Source of the DNA: Ursus arctos
Taxonomy: Eukaryota > Chordata > Mammalia > Carnivora > Ursidae
Assembly (NCBI RefSeq): GCF_023065955.2
Contig: NC_079873.1
Coordinates: forward strand, 9,066,566-9,130,565
Direction: 5' to 3'
DNA: 64,000 nt
The position numbers and the translations under genes were made by a program. This document shows, piece after piece, positions 46,120-58,488 of the stretch (within the stretch, counting starts at the first letter, position 1; each line of letters starts with the position of its first letter). The notes below the pieces were generated by a model. It was not told the DNA's origin and did no database searches. It was given only the letters and a program-made list of their open reading frames with translations.

Positions 46120-46245
46120 AACCGTGTCTTAATTGATAACAGAATCTCAATATTCTAATGGTGCCTGGTAGTTGAATGTTGGCAGTCGGTGGGTTGACAC
46201 ATGAGTAGACGATGGATGTTAGACGGATGGGTGGGTGGCCTGGGT
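46120..46245 (+). repeat. L2 LINE 3' end
   Basis: TCTTAATTGATAACAGAATC, TGGTGCCTGGTAGTTGAATG and a tail of GATGGATG / GACGGATGGGTG units follow the L2 sense 3' end. Confidence 0.5.
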
Positions 46246-46784
46246 CTATTGATGGTGTCGTTGACCATCCAAGGGAACACAGTAGAGAAATCAGTTTGGG
46301 GGACATATAAGGAAATGCGTAGAGAGAACTAGCAGGAACCTCAGATGGCTAAAGTGACAGTGGAAAGATTTAGGAGAGCAATTAGAAAACTAACACGTAT
46401 TTCTTCTTTATGTTAATCCACGCTTTCCTAGTTTTCATCAAGAATTTATTCCATCCGCTTCCACAAATTTTAAGAAAAAATAGTTTCTCTAGAGAATAAA
46501 ACTCTTTAGGTAGATCATCTGAACATTCTGGAAGCCTATTAAATTTCTCATCACTGTATTCTCAACATGCAAAGCAACTACCAGTCTGGTGACTGGTGCC
46601 GTTTAGCGTCCTGTAGTTTTACTAAGGAACATGGGAACGTTGAAAAAATGTTTCCAGAAACTCAAATCGAAGAAAATTCTCTTTTCCTATCCTACACCAA
46701 TCTTACCTTTAATTTTCTATCACAGGCATATCCATACTTCTTGGCAATTTTGAGGTTTCTTGGACATCGTATTTTCTAAGCAGC
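46246..46784. other. Intron, no feature recognised
   Basis: Unrecognised sequence. Confidence 0.4.
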
Positions 46785-47160
46785 GCTTCTCAAACTCTCA
46801 AGTGCATCACCTAGAGATCTAGTTACAATGTGGATTGTGGGCGCCGGGGTGGCGCAGTCGTTAAGCGTCTACCTTCGGCTCAGGGCGTGATCCCGGCGTT
46901 ATGGGATCGAGTCCCACATCGGGCTCCTCTGCTATGAGCCTGCTTCTTCCTCTCCCACTCCCCCTGCTTGTGTTCCCTCTCTCTCGCTGGCTGTCTCTGT
47001 GTCACATAAATAAATAAAATCTTTTAAAAAAATGTGGATTGTGACTTTGAGGTCTGAGTTGGGGCTGGGCCGTCTTCTTTTCCTAACAAGCTTCCAGGCA
47101 TTTCTGATACTGCTGATCCGTGGGTCAGCCTTTGAATGGCCAGGATGGTAAGCTACCATT
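46785..47160 (+). mobile_element. MER3 hAT element split by a SINE
   Basis: Left part AGCGCTTCTCAAACTCTCAA and AGTGCATCACCTAGAGATCT; right part TAACAAGCTTCCAGGCATTT, CTGATACTGCTGATCCGTGG and GTCAGCCTTTGAATGGC. Removing the SINE at 46840-47030 and one duplication joins the two halves in register. Confidence 0.8.
46840..47030 (+). mobile_element. SINEC insertion in MER3
   Basis: GGCGCCGGGGTGGCGCAGTC to AAATAAAATCTTTTAAA. Body has TCTGCTATGAGCCTGCTTC. Perfect duplication AATGTGGATTGTG of the MER3 host. Confidence 0.97.
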
Positions 47161-47694
47161 CAATATTGGTGACTTGGCTGACATCCTCTATTTTTGGTGA
47201 CACAGTCAGGTTGTAAGCTGCCTTTCAGTGCATGATTTCATTTACCTCCTGCCATTGCTCATAGCCTCCCTGTGTGAATTTTTATTATCTATCCCTTCCC
47301 TGATGCTTCTAGCTTGTTCGACTTAATGATAATATGTGAGGATAGCTCCAGCATGCTGTCTTTACCTTCCTCCAGATCCTTCGTGAAGCTGTCAAAGCCG
47401 ACCTCCCCCCTCCCTCCACTTTCCCTCACCGTTTCTTACCTTAATGCTTTGTTTCCAGTCCTTCGATTTAGTCTTCAGTCTCCTGTACCTGAAAGTCTTC
47501 AAACGGTCACGATCAATTAAGGTTCAGAGGTCAGGGATCAAGTCCCCTTTTAAAGTAGGAATTTGGGATCTGGTCATTTGCTATCTTGGGGAGGTCGGCA
47601 TTGTGTGTAACAAAAACAAAGGAGTAAAAACAGTCATCCTTGTTACTAGGGAATGCTGGTTTAGCTCAGAGCAAGGCAGCCCTCATCTCCACCT
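47161..47694. other. Intron, no feature recognised
   Basis: Unrecognised sequence. Confidence 0.4.
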
Positions 47695-47800
47695 TCGCGC
47701 TAAACAATTACATGACCTTGAGGAAATTGCTTACCCTTCCTGAGCCAACGTTTTGTTGGTTGTAAAATAGTCCATTAAATGTAAATGACCCTCTAAGGTC
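47695..47800 (+). repeat. MIR SINE relic
   Basis: TACATGACCTTGAGGAAATT, GCTTACCCTTCCTGAGCC and GGTTGTAAAATAGTCCATTA match the MIR centre. Confidence 0.6.
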
Positions 47801-48792
47801 TGTTAAAATTGGTTACCTAGTGGCTGATTGAGCCTCCTCTCCTCCTGATATGCCTCAACTAAAGGAGAGTTTCCTACCATGAGGTTCATGGACCTCCACA
47901 GGAGCTCTGTGAATAGAAGTCAGAGTCCATGAACCTTGACTGGCTGGGGAGGAGGTGTGTGGAGTTGTATTTTCACGGTCACTGCCCTCTGGCTGTCAGT
48001 GAGCATTTTCCTTAATCAGGAATATAAATGACAAACTAGTGTAGTATTCGTAGCGTGTGTTACTTCGTCACCAGTGGAAAACACAAATGTATTTGGCGTC
48101 ATATTAGGGGTTTTGTAGATGTCAAAATGTCATGATATTTGCCATTGCATCAACGTTTGGGTGCTTCTTAGACCTTCCACTACCTCTTCTCATTGAACGC
48201 AGTGATGAACGGGGGCTTCCGTTACTATAGGCCCATGTTTGTCAATAGGGGGAGTTTTTGCCTCACAGGTCACATTTCATAAGGTACAGAGACAGTTTTG
48301 ATTGTTGCTACTAGGAAAGGAAGTTTTATTGGCCCCTATGTAGTCATGGAGGCCAGGGATCCCACTGAATATCCTAGAAGGCACAAGTCAGCCCCCTTAG
48401 GAGAAAGAATCATCCAGTCCCAGATTTCCATAGTGCTGCGATTGAGAGGCCTACTAAAAGGCTTATTAAAAAAAGATTATGATAACTATATTTTAGTATA
48501 ATTCATTGCCTTTGTAATCCTGTGTATTTTATTTTATGCCTTTACACACTTTGTTCTTAGAAGGGTCTCATAGGCTTGCTAGTCTGTCGGAGGGGTCCGT
48601 GACACAACATATGCTAAAAGGAGATAGTAGACGGCATCTGGATTCGGGCCTTCTGGTTCGTAGACCAGGAAACTAGCTCAACTATCTGACCCCCGAGGTA
48701 GCCCGACACACCGGAATAAGACTAAGGTTCAAGGGCCTACTCGGCCCAGACAGCTTATCGGACTTTGCTCAAATCATTTTCAGTGTCTTTGT
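47801..48792. other. Intron, no feature recognised
   Basis: Unrecognised. A short unique stretch at 48590-48770 is rich in CpG (about 12 by eye). Confidence 0.4.
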
Positions 48793-48880
48793 CTCAGTAC
48801 GTTTGGGCCTCTGTAACAATCTACCGGAGACTGGCTGGCTTGAACAACAGAAGTTTGTTTTCCACTCTGCAGCCCGCTTT
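48793..48880. repeat. Fragment of the 16.6 kb-type ancient repeat
   Basis: GTCTCAGTACGTTTGGGCCT, CTGTAACAATCTACCGGAGA and CTTGAACAACAGAAGTTTG correspond to the first 90 bp of the repeat at 16559. Confidence 0.5.
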
Positions 48881-51319
48881 TGTCCCCAAAGTTTTACTGC
48901 AACACAGCCCATACCCTTTCGTTTACATATTATCCACGTCTGCTTTTACCCTGTAATGGCGGAGTGTGGTTACAACATGGAGCGTGCAGCCCATAATCCC
49001 CAAAACGTTTACTGTCTGTCCTTCCTCAGGAAAAGTTTGTCTGATGCTGACTTCGAATATTGCCGTAGGGTAAAGGGACACGGGCCTAAAGATGTGGCTC
49101 CGTGCCTGGGCCAGGCTCAGCTACAGCAATGGGATTTTTGTCACCTTTCCCTTGTTGATAGAAGATCTTTGTAGGTCTCATGGCAGATTTGATTCACAGA
49201 AGGGACTCTTCTGGGCTTCTTTTGTTCAAATAATCATCATTCAATGCTTTAAAATGTAAATAAATTTATTTAGAGTTCAATTTTAAATGAAAATCCTATT
49301 ATCTTACTAGGTCAGATTCTTTTAACTATTGTAAGACTATTCAACACCAGATTTGTGCAGATGCTGTAACCAAGAAATATTAAGATGGTGATTTTCAGTC
49401 TCTAAACCTTCAGTTCTAAACCTTCCCGGATTTTCAAGATGCTCCCGTACTTAGCAAGTCGAATGCAGTGTCTGTTTCTGAGATGACTTTCGACCCGAGA
49501 TTTCAACTCAGCCAAGACGATTGTTTTTATACAAACTACCATATTTTCCCATGAAATCTGGGGGTTGCCTTCTGAACTTCCTGGAAATTTTGAACAAGAA
49601 GCAGTTTCAGCCAGCACCTCAGCACGTCCTTGTGAGGAATCCTAACGTGTTGTGCTATCCCTGTCCGCCTGGGCGATGTTGGGGAGCCCAGGGCTTTCTA
49701 GGGGTGTGGTCAGGCAACCCAGATCCCTGCAGTTGAACTACATACAAGACCTCGTCCTTTCTTCTCCATGAACACAACAGACCCCACCCAGATTAATCCA
49801 CTCGATTGGAATTCACATAGTTTTGCCTCTATGTAAAGGCCCTTTGTGTATAATTTTAGGATTTTTGAACTGTGGGCAAAATATTGTGTCTTTTATATTC
49901 TCAGCACCCATCAGGTTCTTGGATTTTTAAATCTGATCCTATTGAATTCTCTACCCTGCTGCCTAGCCCGTCACCAAAACTCCTGAGGCTCTTGTATTAG
50001 CATATTGAATAATAGAATTTTGTTGATTCTAGAGTCGTTCTCCTCTGCTCCTTCAAACTCAGCCATTCATTCCCCCTGGATCTGCTGCAGAATAAGCCCT
50101 TTTCTCATTTATGTCTTCCTGTCATCAGGACCAAAGTGTAAGATACATCAAAGTCTCCCTGGATGCTATGTGCCCTAGGGCAGTCACAGTGAACAACTTA
50201 TAAAAAGTATAAACCCCTGAGATTTCCAAAAATAATTCAGATGGGCATAACTCACTTGGAAAGTGTTTGGCACACACTGCCAGGTGGGGGGAATGGGCTC
50301 TCCACGCCTTTATTTTTTATTTTTTATTTTTTCCCTCTTCAAACCTGTGCTATTTTAATAAGACCTCAAGACTTGTCTAGGCTGCACACTTCCATAATGA
50401 GGCTTAGTTTGGAAAGATCAAGGTAATGATGTTTAGGGACGAAGTGCAAGGAGACAGGCAGGGAGGAGGGGAAACTAGTATGGAGTAATCTTTCTGCACT
50501 TGAATGCATGGGCCAAGCCTTTCTTAAAATATTCTTTCCAGTTTAGGGCTCCACGGTCTAAGGAAAATTTGCAAAAATAAAGACGCCTCCCAGCCAGTGG
50601 CAAATCTTGAAAGCAGGGCTGAAAACTCCCTAGTTGTCGGTTAGCCCTTTTACTTAGCTTTATTGTCCAACAGTTAGCTGTTCTGCTCAAGAGTAGTGCT
50701 AGAAGCAGCAGACAAAATGGTTTCAGGACAAATGTCATTTAGAGTCCTCGTGCTGAGCCACAGTTGCAGTATGTCAGTTAAAGAGTTTTCCAAATTTTTG
50801 CCTAGTGTTTCCTAATGAATGTTACTTTTATGCCGGCCATCATTTTATGAAATATACCGTACCCGAAATTGTGAGAGCTTTAGTTCGTGCCAACTGCCTT
50901 TCTTCCTGCTCTCAGGAGCCCGCGGGCAGCTCTATTACAGTGTGTCCTTATTACCAGAATGTTTTCCAGTGAGTGGTTTGTAAGCCTCAGATTGGAAGGT
51001 GCAATGTAATTTTCCATAGAAATAATGTTAAAAGTGGTGGCAAAATTCCAGGCTAGCCAACAAAGCATACTTAGTTAACATAAAATTTAGCTGTTTTGGC
51101 ATTGTGGAATCTTTTCCCCATATTTTCCCCATGCGACATTGTAGTGTGATCCATGCATTCCAGCTCTCCCTCCCCCCTCCACCCCGGGGCAAAGGTGGCA
51201 GATGCGGCCACCCAGGAAATACTTCAGAGTACCTGCCACCGACCTCATCCTTCACTAAAGCACTAGTATCTGACTTGTATGATCATGGCTGTGTTTACCT
51301 GTAACTATGACAAGAGCAA
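48881..51319. other. Intron, no feature recognised
   Basis: About 2.4 kb of mostly unique sequence, one of the longest repeat-poor stretches here. No recognisable exon or RNA gene. Confidence 0.4.
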
Positions 51320-51530
51320 GGGGCGCCTGAGTGGCTCAAGCAGTTAAGTGTCTGCCTTCGGCTCAGGTCATGATCCCAGGGTCCTGGGATCGAGTCCTGT
51401 GTCGGTCTCGCTGCTCAGTGGGGAGCCTGCTTCTCCCTCTCCCTCTCCCTCTGCTGCTTCCCCTGCTTGTGCACTATCTCTCTCTTTCTGTCAAATAAAT
51501 AAATAAAATCTTTTAAAAAAAATCATTTAA
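51320..51530 (+). mobile_element. SINEC insertion
   Basis: GGGGCGCCTGAGTGGCTCAA to AAATAAATAAAATCTTTTAA. Perfect duplication TATGACAAGAGCAA, with an extra AATCATTTAA between the A tail and the right copy. Confidence 0.96.
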
Positions 51531-51554
51531 TATGACAAGAGCAATAATAAACAG

Positions 51555-51775
51555 ATAATATTTATTAAATACGTATTGTGTGTCTGTCACTGGTCACATC
51601 ACCCTTGCAGCTGTCCTCAGAGTGGTGCTACTTCTCTGTTTCGCCGGTGAGGAACTGAGGCACAGAGATGTCCGGTAACTTGCCCGAGGTCATAGAGCTT
51701 CCAAACAGCCGGACCAGTCCGATCGCGAGCGCTCTGGCCTCAGATGCAGTGCTCTCGGCTGCTGTAGTGTGGCGG
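51555..51775 (-). repeat. MIR SINE relic
   Basis: TACGTATTGTGTGTCTGTCA, GGTGAGGAACTGAGGCACAG, GGTAACTTGCCCGAGGTC and CATAGAGCTTCCAAACAGCC: complement of MIR, well preserved. Confidence 0.85.
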
Positions 51776-52632
51776 GCGGTAAACTCCAGCGCGCCGTCTC
51801 GTACTGTGTGCCATTTGAGCTAAAAATGGTTTTAGCCACTTGTAAAGGCTTGGCAGGGGTGAAGAAGAATATTGTGTGACATGTGCAAATGACCGGAAAT
51901 ACGATTTCCTGTTTTCGTGTAGGCATATAGGAACACAGGCCCTGGAGCACAGCACATACCCGTTCGTGTATATATTGTCTTTAGCTGCTTTGGGGCCAGA
52001 ATGGCAAAACTGAGTACTTGGGACCCTGTTGCCTACAAAGCTTAAAATACTCTCTGGACCTTTTCAGGAAATTGGCCAATCTCTGCTATAGTGCCTGAAA
52101 AGCTTTCAGCCCAACGTCTATATTATCATGAATCCTCAATAAATATTGGTATTTTGAAAAACAGATTTGTCTCCCTCCCATTGCTGGAGCTACTGCTCAG
52201 GGTTCTCCCATTCAGAAGACGCCAGATGGCCAATCTCCAGTTCTCGGACCCTGGTGACCACACCTCCTTGCAAGCTCCCTCTGGCTTCCAACGTCAAGGC
52301 TCTCTCATAGGCTTTGATCTTGAGGCTTTGCTTGTCTCGTTACGACAACAGTTCTTGAGATATTCAGTGGTGGCCCATCAGGCAGGAGGGCTCCAGGAAG
52401 ACCAAAGGCATCTTCTGGGGGACTAGAGGGACTCTAAATCCAGCTGCCTCGGAGGGGCTTAAGGTATTGACAGGAAGGGACACTTTCGATCCATTCCGAA
52501 GCAGAGTGTGGCTCCCCAGCCTGTAACAATGTAGTCTCTATAATCGAGGAATTGAGCTTCTAGCAGAAGTATTTCGTACTGAGAGGCTCTTGCACATGCA
52601 TATTAAGAGATTGTACAAAAATATCCAGAGTA
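51776..52632. other. Intron, no feature recognised
   Basis: Unrecognised sequence; a 111-codon frame at 52091-52426 shows no domain. Confidence 0.4.
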
Positions 52633-52833
52633 GGGGCACCTGGGTGTCTCGTTCTGTTAAACATTTGCCTCTGGCTCAGGTCATGATCCTGGGGTCCTGG
52701 GATCGAGCCCCACGTCGGACTCCCTGCTCAGCAGGGAGCCTGCTCCTCCCCCTCCCTCTGCCACTCCCCCTGCTTGTGCTCACTTGCTCTCTGTCTCTCT
52801 CTGTCAAATAAATATATAAATAAAATATTTTTT
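52633..52833 (+). mobile_element. SINEC insertion, first of a pair
   Basis: AGGGGCACCTGGGTGTCTCG to ATAAATAAAATATTTTTT. Duplication AAAATATCCAGAGTAG / AAAATATTCAGAGCAG; the right copy also served as target for the next SINE. Confidence 0.95.
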
Positions 52834-52849
52834 AAAAATATTCAGAGCA

Positions 52850-53047
52850 GGGGCGCCTGGGTGGCACAGTCGTTAAGCGTCTGCCTTCGGCTCGGGGCAT
52901 GATCCCGGCGTTATGGGATCGAGCCCCACATCAGGCTCCTCCGCTATGAGCCTGTTTCTTCCTCTCCCACTCCCCCTGCTTGTGTTCCCTCTCTCGCTGG
53001 CTGTCTCTATCTCTGTCGAATAAATAAATAAAATCTTTTAAAAAAAA
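52850..53047 (+). mobile_element. SINEC insertion, second of a pair
   Basis: GGGGCGCCTGGGTGGCACAG, body TCCGCTATGAGCCTG, tail with AATAAATAAAATCTTTT. Flanked by TTCAGAGCAG and ATGCAGAGCAG. It belongs to a younger subtype than its left neighbour. Confidence 0.95.
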
Positions 53048-53151
53048 TGCAGAGCAGCATTTTAATAGCAAAAACCTGGCTACCACCCCAATGCTGATGA
53101 GCTGGAGAAGACATAAATAATTGTGGCTCACTTCATTGTCCTCCTCAAATC

Positions 53152-53350
53152 TTTTTTTTTTTTTAAGATTTTATTTATTTACTTGACAAAGAGAGACAGC
53201 AAGAGAGGGAACACAAGCAAGGGGAGTGGGAGAGGGAGAAGCAGGCTTCCCGCCGAGCAGGGAGCCCAATGTGGGGCTTGATCCCAGGACCCTGGGATCA
53301 TGACCTGAGCCGAAGGCAGATGCTTAACAGCTGAGCCACCCAGGTGCCCC
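53152..53350 (-). mobile_element. SINEC insertion, antisense
   Basis: T tail, TTACTTGACAAAGAGAGACA and an end CACCCAGGTGCCCC. The 17-bp duplication TGTCCTCCTCAAATCTT is perfect. Confidence 0.96.
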
Positions 53351-53401
53351 TGTCCTCCTCAAATCTTTACTCAACTGATATATTAAGATTTCTATCCTGT
53401 G

Positions 53402-53485
53402 TCTCTCTCTCTCTCTCCCTCCCTCCCTCCTTCCCTCCCTTTCACACATGCACGCACACACGCGTGCTTGCGTGCATGTGTGCAG
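53402..53485. repeat. Compound simple repeat: (TC)n, (CCTC)n, then CA/CG/TG
   Basis: CT repeat, CCCT units, then ACACATGCACGCACACACGCG followed by TGCGTGCATGTGTGC. The last two parts are mutually inverse and could form a hairpin or Z-DNA. Confidence 0.85.
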
Positions 53486-56008
53486 GGAATGAAATCTGCA
53501 GAAGATGCGTTATCAAGTACATGGCTCCTGTGGGCTCCGTCCTCCTCTGGGGAACTCTAGAGCCAGTACAGAGCAAGACTCACAGTTGTGCCAACTGGGG
53601 GTGGGGGCAGGCATCCATGGTATTATCGTCGATGGAAGGGCAACTACTTGGAAGCACAAACACCTTGCCAATTATTTGTGTTGTTCTCAGGCTGAGGCGA
53701 CCCTGTTGCCGGAAGACATACCCTTAGGCGGAAAGTTTTAAACACTGTAGGGTGAATGCCCATGGACCATAGGTAGAGTGTCGGCATCCATTTCGCTGTC
53801 GGCCCAGCTGAGGCAGCGATGGCATCTCCCTGCAGCTCTGCTCAGCAGTGACCAAGCCATGCCTAAATCACCTCAGTCTCTGCTCTGACATACAGAGGAG
53901 TCGATTCTCCGTGCTCCACACCTCTAAACACTGGCATTCTCACTAGAACTTAGCACAGTAAAATTTGAGGTCAGATGGAACCTGACTCCTGCCGCCCTGA
54001 GATCAGTGTTTTTGGAAACTGGAAGTCAAAGTAAACGGATGAGTGAATTTCTATGGAGTTACGATTGATAAGTCACTTATTAAGGATTTTGAAAATCTTG
54101 TGGTCTAAAATTACTGTTTTAATATTATAAATGATACAAATAATTGAAAAAAGTAATTCATTTCCTTTTGGCCCAGTAGAACTATTTCAAGGATTGTATC
54201 CTTCAGATGTAATTATGAACGTAGAAATGATTTATATATAAAAATAGTTTTGGGGGTAATTTTCATATTAGAGTAAAGCTAACTCAGTACCCAACATTAC
54301 AGTAAACATTAAATAAATGTGTGAACCTCAGGAAAGCTGACTTGCCTAAAGTTGTGTAGCTGTTAAATGTTACGGTCTGGAATCCTCTCCAGTTCTGTGG
54401 AAAATGTGCAGTTCACCCATTTTGGCCACAAGCCAACATGATGACATCTAGTATGACTGCAGTGAACTCTACGCTGTACTGTCCTTTGGTTCTCAGTAAA
54501 GAGTGTCACTCCGTTATGGCTTCCTTTTCCGATTCTTTCTCCACCTCTCTGTGGACTGCTTGACCGAGAAGTAAGGGAACTGAGCAGCTAGTCTAGAGCA
54601 TGGCACACAGTCAGCAATTGAATGGACAGGAGACAAGCTACCGACAGTATGTAGTAGACACTGTCTTTTCCGGTCGGGCCAGGCGCGAGATGTAGGTTTT
54701 CATCATCGTAAGGAAGGCACGGGTCTGGAAAATTGTTAGCTAATCCATTTCTGAGAAGCAAAAATGAGACCGGCGATGAAAGCAAATAAGGCCCCGGCAG
54801 CCCAGCTCAGGGGCTTGACTCTTCGTTTATGAGTTTCCCTTGGAGGCAGCTCAGAACCATGGATAGTGCCCAGGATTGTAAAGGTTTGTAAGGAGACTGC
54901 TTTCCTTGGAGTTCCAGCTTAATTTTTTTTTTCTTTTTGCAAAAGTTTGACTTCTTTGAAAAACTTCTCTTATCGCCTCTGTTCTCAGGGATCCCATATG
55001 CAGCATGAGGAATGATAGAGCTGCAGCGAGCAAAATACGATTTTTTCTGAAGGTGTCCACACACACAAATGTCCCCAGATTATCAGATTAAAAAAAAAAA
55101 TCACTTCTAACCAATAGTAGTAGGAATTCCACAAGTTGTCTTGTGTCTGTTGGGGATGGGGAACTCATAAGGAGTTATGGGCTCCCCCCGCCCTCCTGCC
55201 CCATAGCTTTCCTCTCCTAGGTGAGCTCAGAACTACTAACCACCCAGCCTCCTGTTCGGAAGATTCTGAGAAGAAAAAATGTCATTTATTCCGCAAATCT
55301 GATTCCTACAATCCGAATTCAAAATTCTATTTCTTATATAATATTAACTAATTTTTATTTTCCATTAAATTAGATTACCCAAACCGTAGATCTTTTTCAT
55401 TTATATTCTATAGCTGCAAATTACGCTTCATTTTCTTGATTAATTCCTACAAATTTTGTATTTTGTAGAAGGTCACATTAATACAAAAGCCCAGGATGTG
55501 TCTTTGGAGAAGGACTTATTTTTCTTTACTAAACGTGCCAACCTCTGCATTTGGTTCTGAGTCAGAGCTACAAAAAAGATTTAATGGATTCCATGCTGCT
55601 AGCCCTCGGTACCTATTGTTGGCAATATCCACGGCCAATATACCAACATTTCCCAAACTGTGGTTCACTGAACACTCGTCCAACAAAACATTCAGAAAGC
55701 AAAGGCATCCAAGGAATAGAAGTTTGGAAACTCTTCCTTACTTTCTGCCTTTTTTGGAGAATCGTAATGCTCCTTAGCATTATATGTTCTGAAGAAAGAA
55801 ATCATTTTCACCCCCTTCAACCCAGCATTTTCCCAATCCCTCGAACCTCAGAAGCCCCCCACCTTTTTTTAGTAGTAATACGCATAACAACTCCCTGAGC
55901 CATGATTGCCTATAAAACTCTATTATATGCAGTCAGTTTACCAGAATAGCAGTGAGGGGAATAATGCATCCAATGCATAAAGTTAGTGAGATTTACATCT
56001 CTCTCGTC
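53486..56008. other. Intron, possible MIR fragment
   Basis: About 2.5 kb, mostly unique. At about 54300-54385, AAAGCTGACTTGCCTAAAGT and TTGTGTAGCTGTTAAATG resemble an antisense MIR. No exon recognised. Confidence 0.4.
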
Positions 56009-56186
56009 TTTTTTTAAGATTTTTATTTGTTTGAGAGAGAGAGAGTGCACGAGAGGGGGTAGGGTCAGAGGGAGAAGCAGACTCTCCGTTGAGCAGGGAG
56101 CCCAATGCTGGACTTGATCCTGGGACTCCGGGATTGGGACCTGAGCCAAAGACAGTCGCTTGACCAACTGAGCCACCCAGACGCCC
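56009..56186 (-). mobile_element. SINEC insertion, antisense
   Basis: TTTTTTTAAGATTTTTATTT to CCACCCAGACGCCC. Duplication GTGAGATTTACATCTCT / GTGAGATTGCCATCTCT. Confidence 0.94.
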
Positions 56187-56903
56187 GTGAGATTGCCATC
56201 TCTTCACCTGAGAAGGTGTAATTTTTTGTAATCCAGCTTCAATGTTTACCTGTGACAGGGTCAATTTTAGCTAGAAATTGCATTTATGTCTTTCTTAAAT
56301 AGAGCCTCCTGGAAGTCGGGAACTACTTTTCCAACAGTGAGAAGGTATGGCACGTTGGGCAATGGCAGGTGTGTGGTAGAGGCTTCAGAGTCCTGAGTTT
56401 TTCAATCCATAATTAAAGTCTCTGCTGTTGATAGACAGTTAGTTCTATTAATATTCTAGGGGTAGAGTTCTATGTTAGGTGTGGAGCCTAACCAAGCTCC
56501 CATTCCCGGACTAAACTCACACATAATGACCCGAAAGGCGTTAGTTAGCATCTTCCTTGGAGAGCAAAACTCATACAAATAAAATAAATAAATAAGCAAG
56601 AGCATTATATATGATGCTTGTCCACACGACCGAGTAGAATGATTTCGTCTGCACTCCCTGAATACCGCCCCACAGCATGCCACGTGCGAGAACCACAACA
56701 CTATGTTTGCAGCTTCAACTTGGAACGCACTTTTCCAACCCATTTGTTAACGAGGATTCATTTTCAGAGCCAAATGATGTAGCAAAAAAAAAAAAAAAAA
56801 AAGGTTCTCCGTATACACACAGCCTTTTTTTTTTTCTTTTAGTCCTTGGGTGAGGAAGATTGATTTCATAATACTCCTCAATTCGTAGATCATTAATCAT
56901 TCT
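56187..56903. other. Intron with poly(A) run
   Basis: Unrecognised apart from about 18 A at 56785-56802. Confidence 0.4.
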
Positions 56904-57122
56904 TTTTTTTTTTTTAAAGATTTTATTTATTTATTTATTTATTTATTTATTTGACACAGAGAGAGAGATAGCCAGCGAGAGAGGGAACACAAGCAGGGGG
57001 AGTGGGAGACGAAGAAGCAGACTCCTAGCGGAGGAGCCCGATGTGGGGCTCGATCCCAGGACTCTGGGATCACGCCTTGAGCCAAAGGCAGACGCTTAAC
57101 GACCAAGCCACCCAGGTGCCCC
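56904..57122 (-). mobile_element. SINEC insertion, antisense
   Basis: Expanded TTTATTTATTTATTTATT tail; end CCACCCAGGTGCCCC. Duplication CATTAATCATTCTT perfect. Confidence 0.96.
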
Positions 57123-57471
57123 AGAACATTAATCATTCTTGAGTCACACAATGCCGCCCCACACGCATGCTCATATAATATCTTTGTCTCTCTGTGCATA
57201 GATATTCTCCTTCATAGTGAGTATAATAGATATGAATATAGTATATATAGTCCCATATATTTATATATTAGTGTATTCCATTTTTCATAGATATACATCA
57301 TCTACATATGTGTTTTTGTGAATATATTTTTTATTTTACTGTTTCCTAGGGAACGACTAGAGATGTTTAGTTACATTTCTGTGCTTTAAATTTAATTGAA
57401 ATGTTTCCTTTCTTTACACTTAGTCACCAACTCAATTCACAGTTATGTTCCTTTCTTTCACTTTGCTTTAT
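57123..57471. other. AT-rich intron
   Basis: Contains an irregular TATA-rich stretch at 57215-57335 (ATAGTATATATAGTCC, ATTTATATATTAGTG). No gene. Confidence 0.4.
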
Positions 57472-57666
57472 TTTTTTTTAAAGATTTTATTTATTTATTT
57501 AACAGAGAGAGACAGCCAGCGAGAGAGGGAACACAAGCAGGGGGAGTGGGAGAGGAAGAAGCAGGCTCATAGCAGAAGAGCCTGATGTGGGGCTCGATCC
57601 CAGATCGCTGGGATCACGCCCTGAGCCGAAGGCAGACACTTAACTACTGAGCCACTCAGGCACCCC
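57472..57666 (-). mobile_element. SINEC insertion, antisense
   Basis: TTTTAAAGATTTTATTTATT to CCACTCAGGCACCCC. Duplication TCACTTTGCTTTATTT / TCACTTTGCTTTTATTT. Confidence 0.96.
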
Positions 57667-57849
57667 TCACTTTGCTTTTATTTATAAAAGTTGCTTCTTA
57701 AATTCCATCTTCTTCTATAAGTATTTAAAACCCATACCTGGTCCCAATGCACAATCTTCAAAATGAAATGTATTCAAAGATGAAATTTTCTGTCCATTCC
57801 ACCTTCTTCCGTCTCTCCCTCAGAGGTAATATTTTATTTTTTTTCTAGT

Positions 57850-58180
57850 TTTTATTCCATCCTTTGATTAAGGATAAATGGAGGCATATTAACAATTTTG
57901 AGTTTATTTTAGCAAAAATTGATTCTAGTCAGGCAGTGCCAAACTGGAAGTTGTTAGGAAAACTCCAGTGACAGGAGCTGGGCAAAGACTTCTAAAGGAA
58001 AGGCAGAAGCAAAGTAAAGAAATGATTGATTGGCTGTCATTTAAAGCCTGTGTGGCTCTTTGTGTTTGATGGTTCTCAGTGTTTTGATTTTATCAACTTG
58101 AGACAGTTAATGCTGACGTGGCCGCCTTGTCCTTCCGGCCAACCAGCCTGTCGGCTTCTTTGTTTCATTCATTTAACACC
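57850..58180 (-). mobile_element. Possible ancient LTR fragment
   Basis: On the minus strand there is an AATAAA-containing word (GCTAAAATAAACTC) followed by a terminus-like AATATGCCTCCATTTATCC. The wording resembles old ERVL-type LTRs. No internal retroviral gene was found near it. The family cannot be fixed. Confidence 0.35.
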
Positions 58181-58488
58181 TATCTTTGGTTTTAAAATAA
58201 ACAGTAGCATACTAAAATGCTTTGTTCCACCGTGATTTTCACTTTACCTTATATTCTGGAGATCACGCACTAGAGAAATATAGAAGCAGCCCTTGCTCTG
58301 TTTTGCAACTGCAGCAATACTAATGGCCTTTGGGTTGGTTCTAGTTTGTACTACTACAAAGAGCACACTACCTTTGGGACATTAATCCGTATTCCAAAAT
58401 ATACATCTAGCCCTCTATTTTCGCCTACAGCAACCTCCTGCACCTGTGATGGCCTTCAAATCATTGCTCCTTATCCAGGACCCCAGGC
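58181..58488. other. Intron, no feature recognised
   Basis: Unrecognised; some wording resembles an old antisense LINE. Confidence 0.35.
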
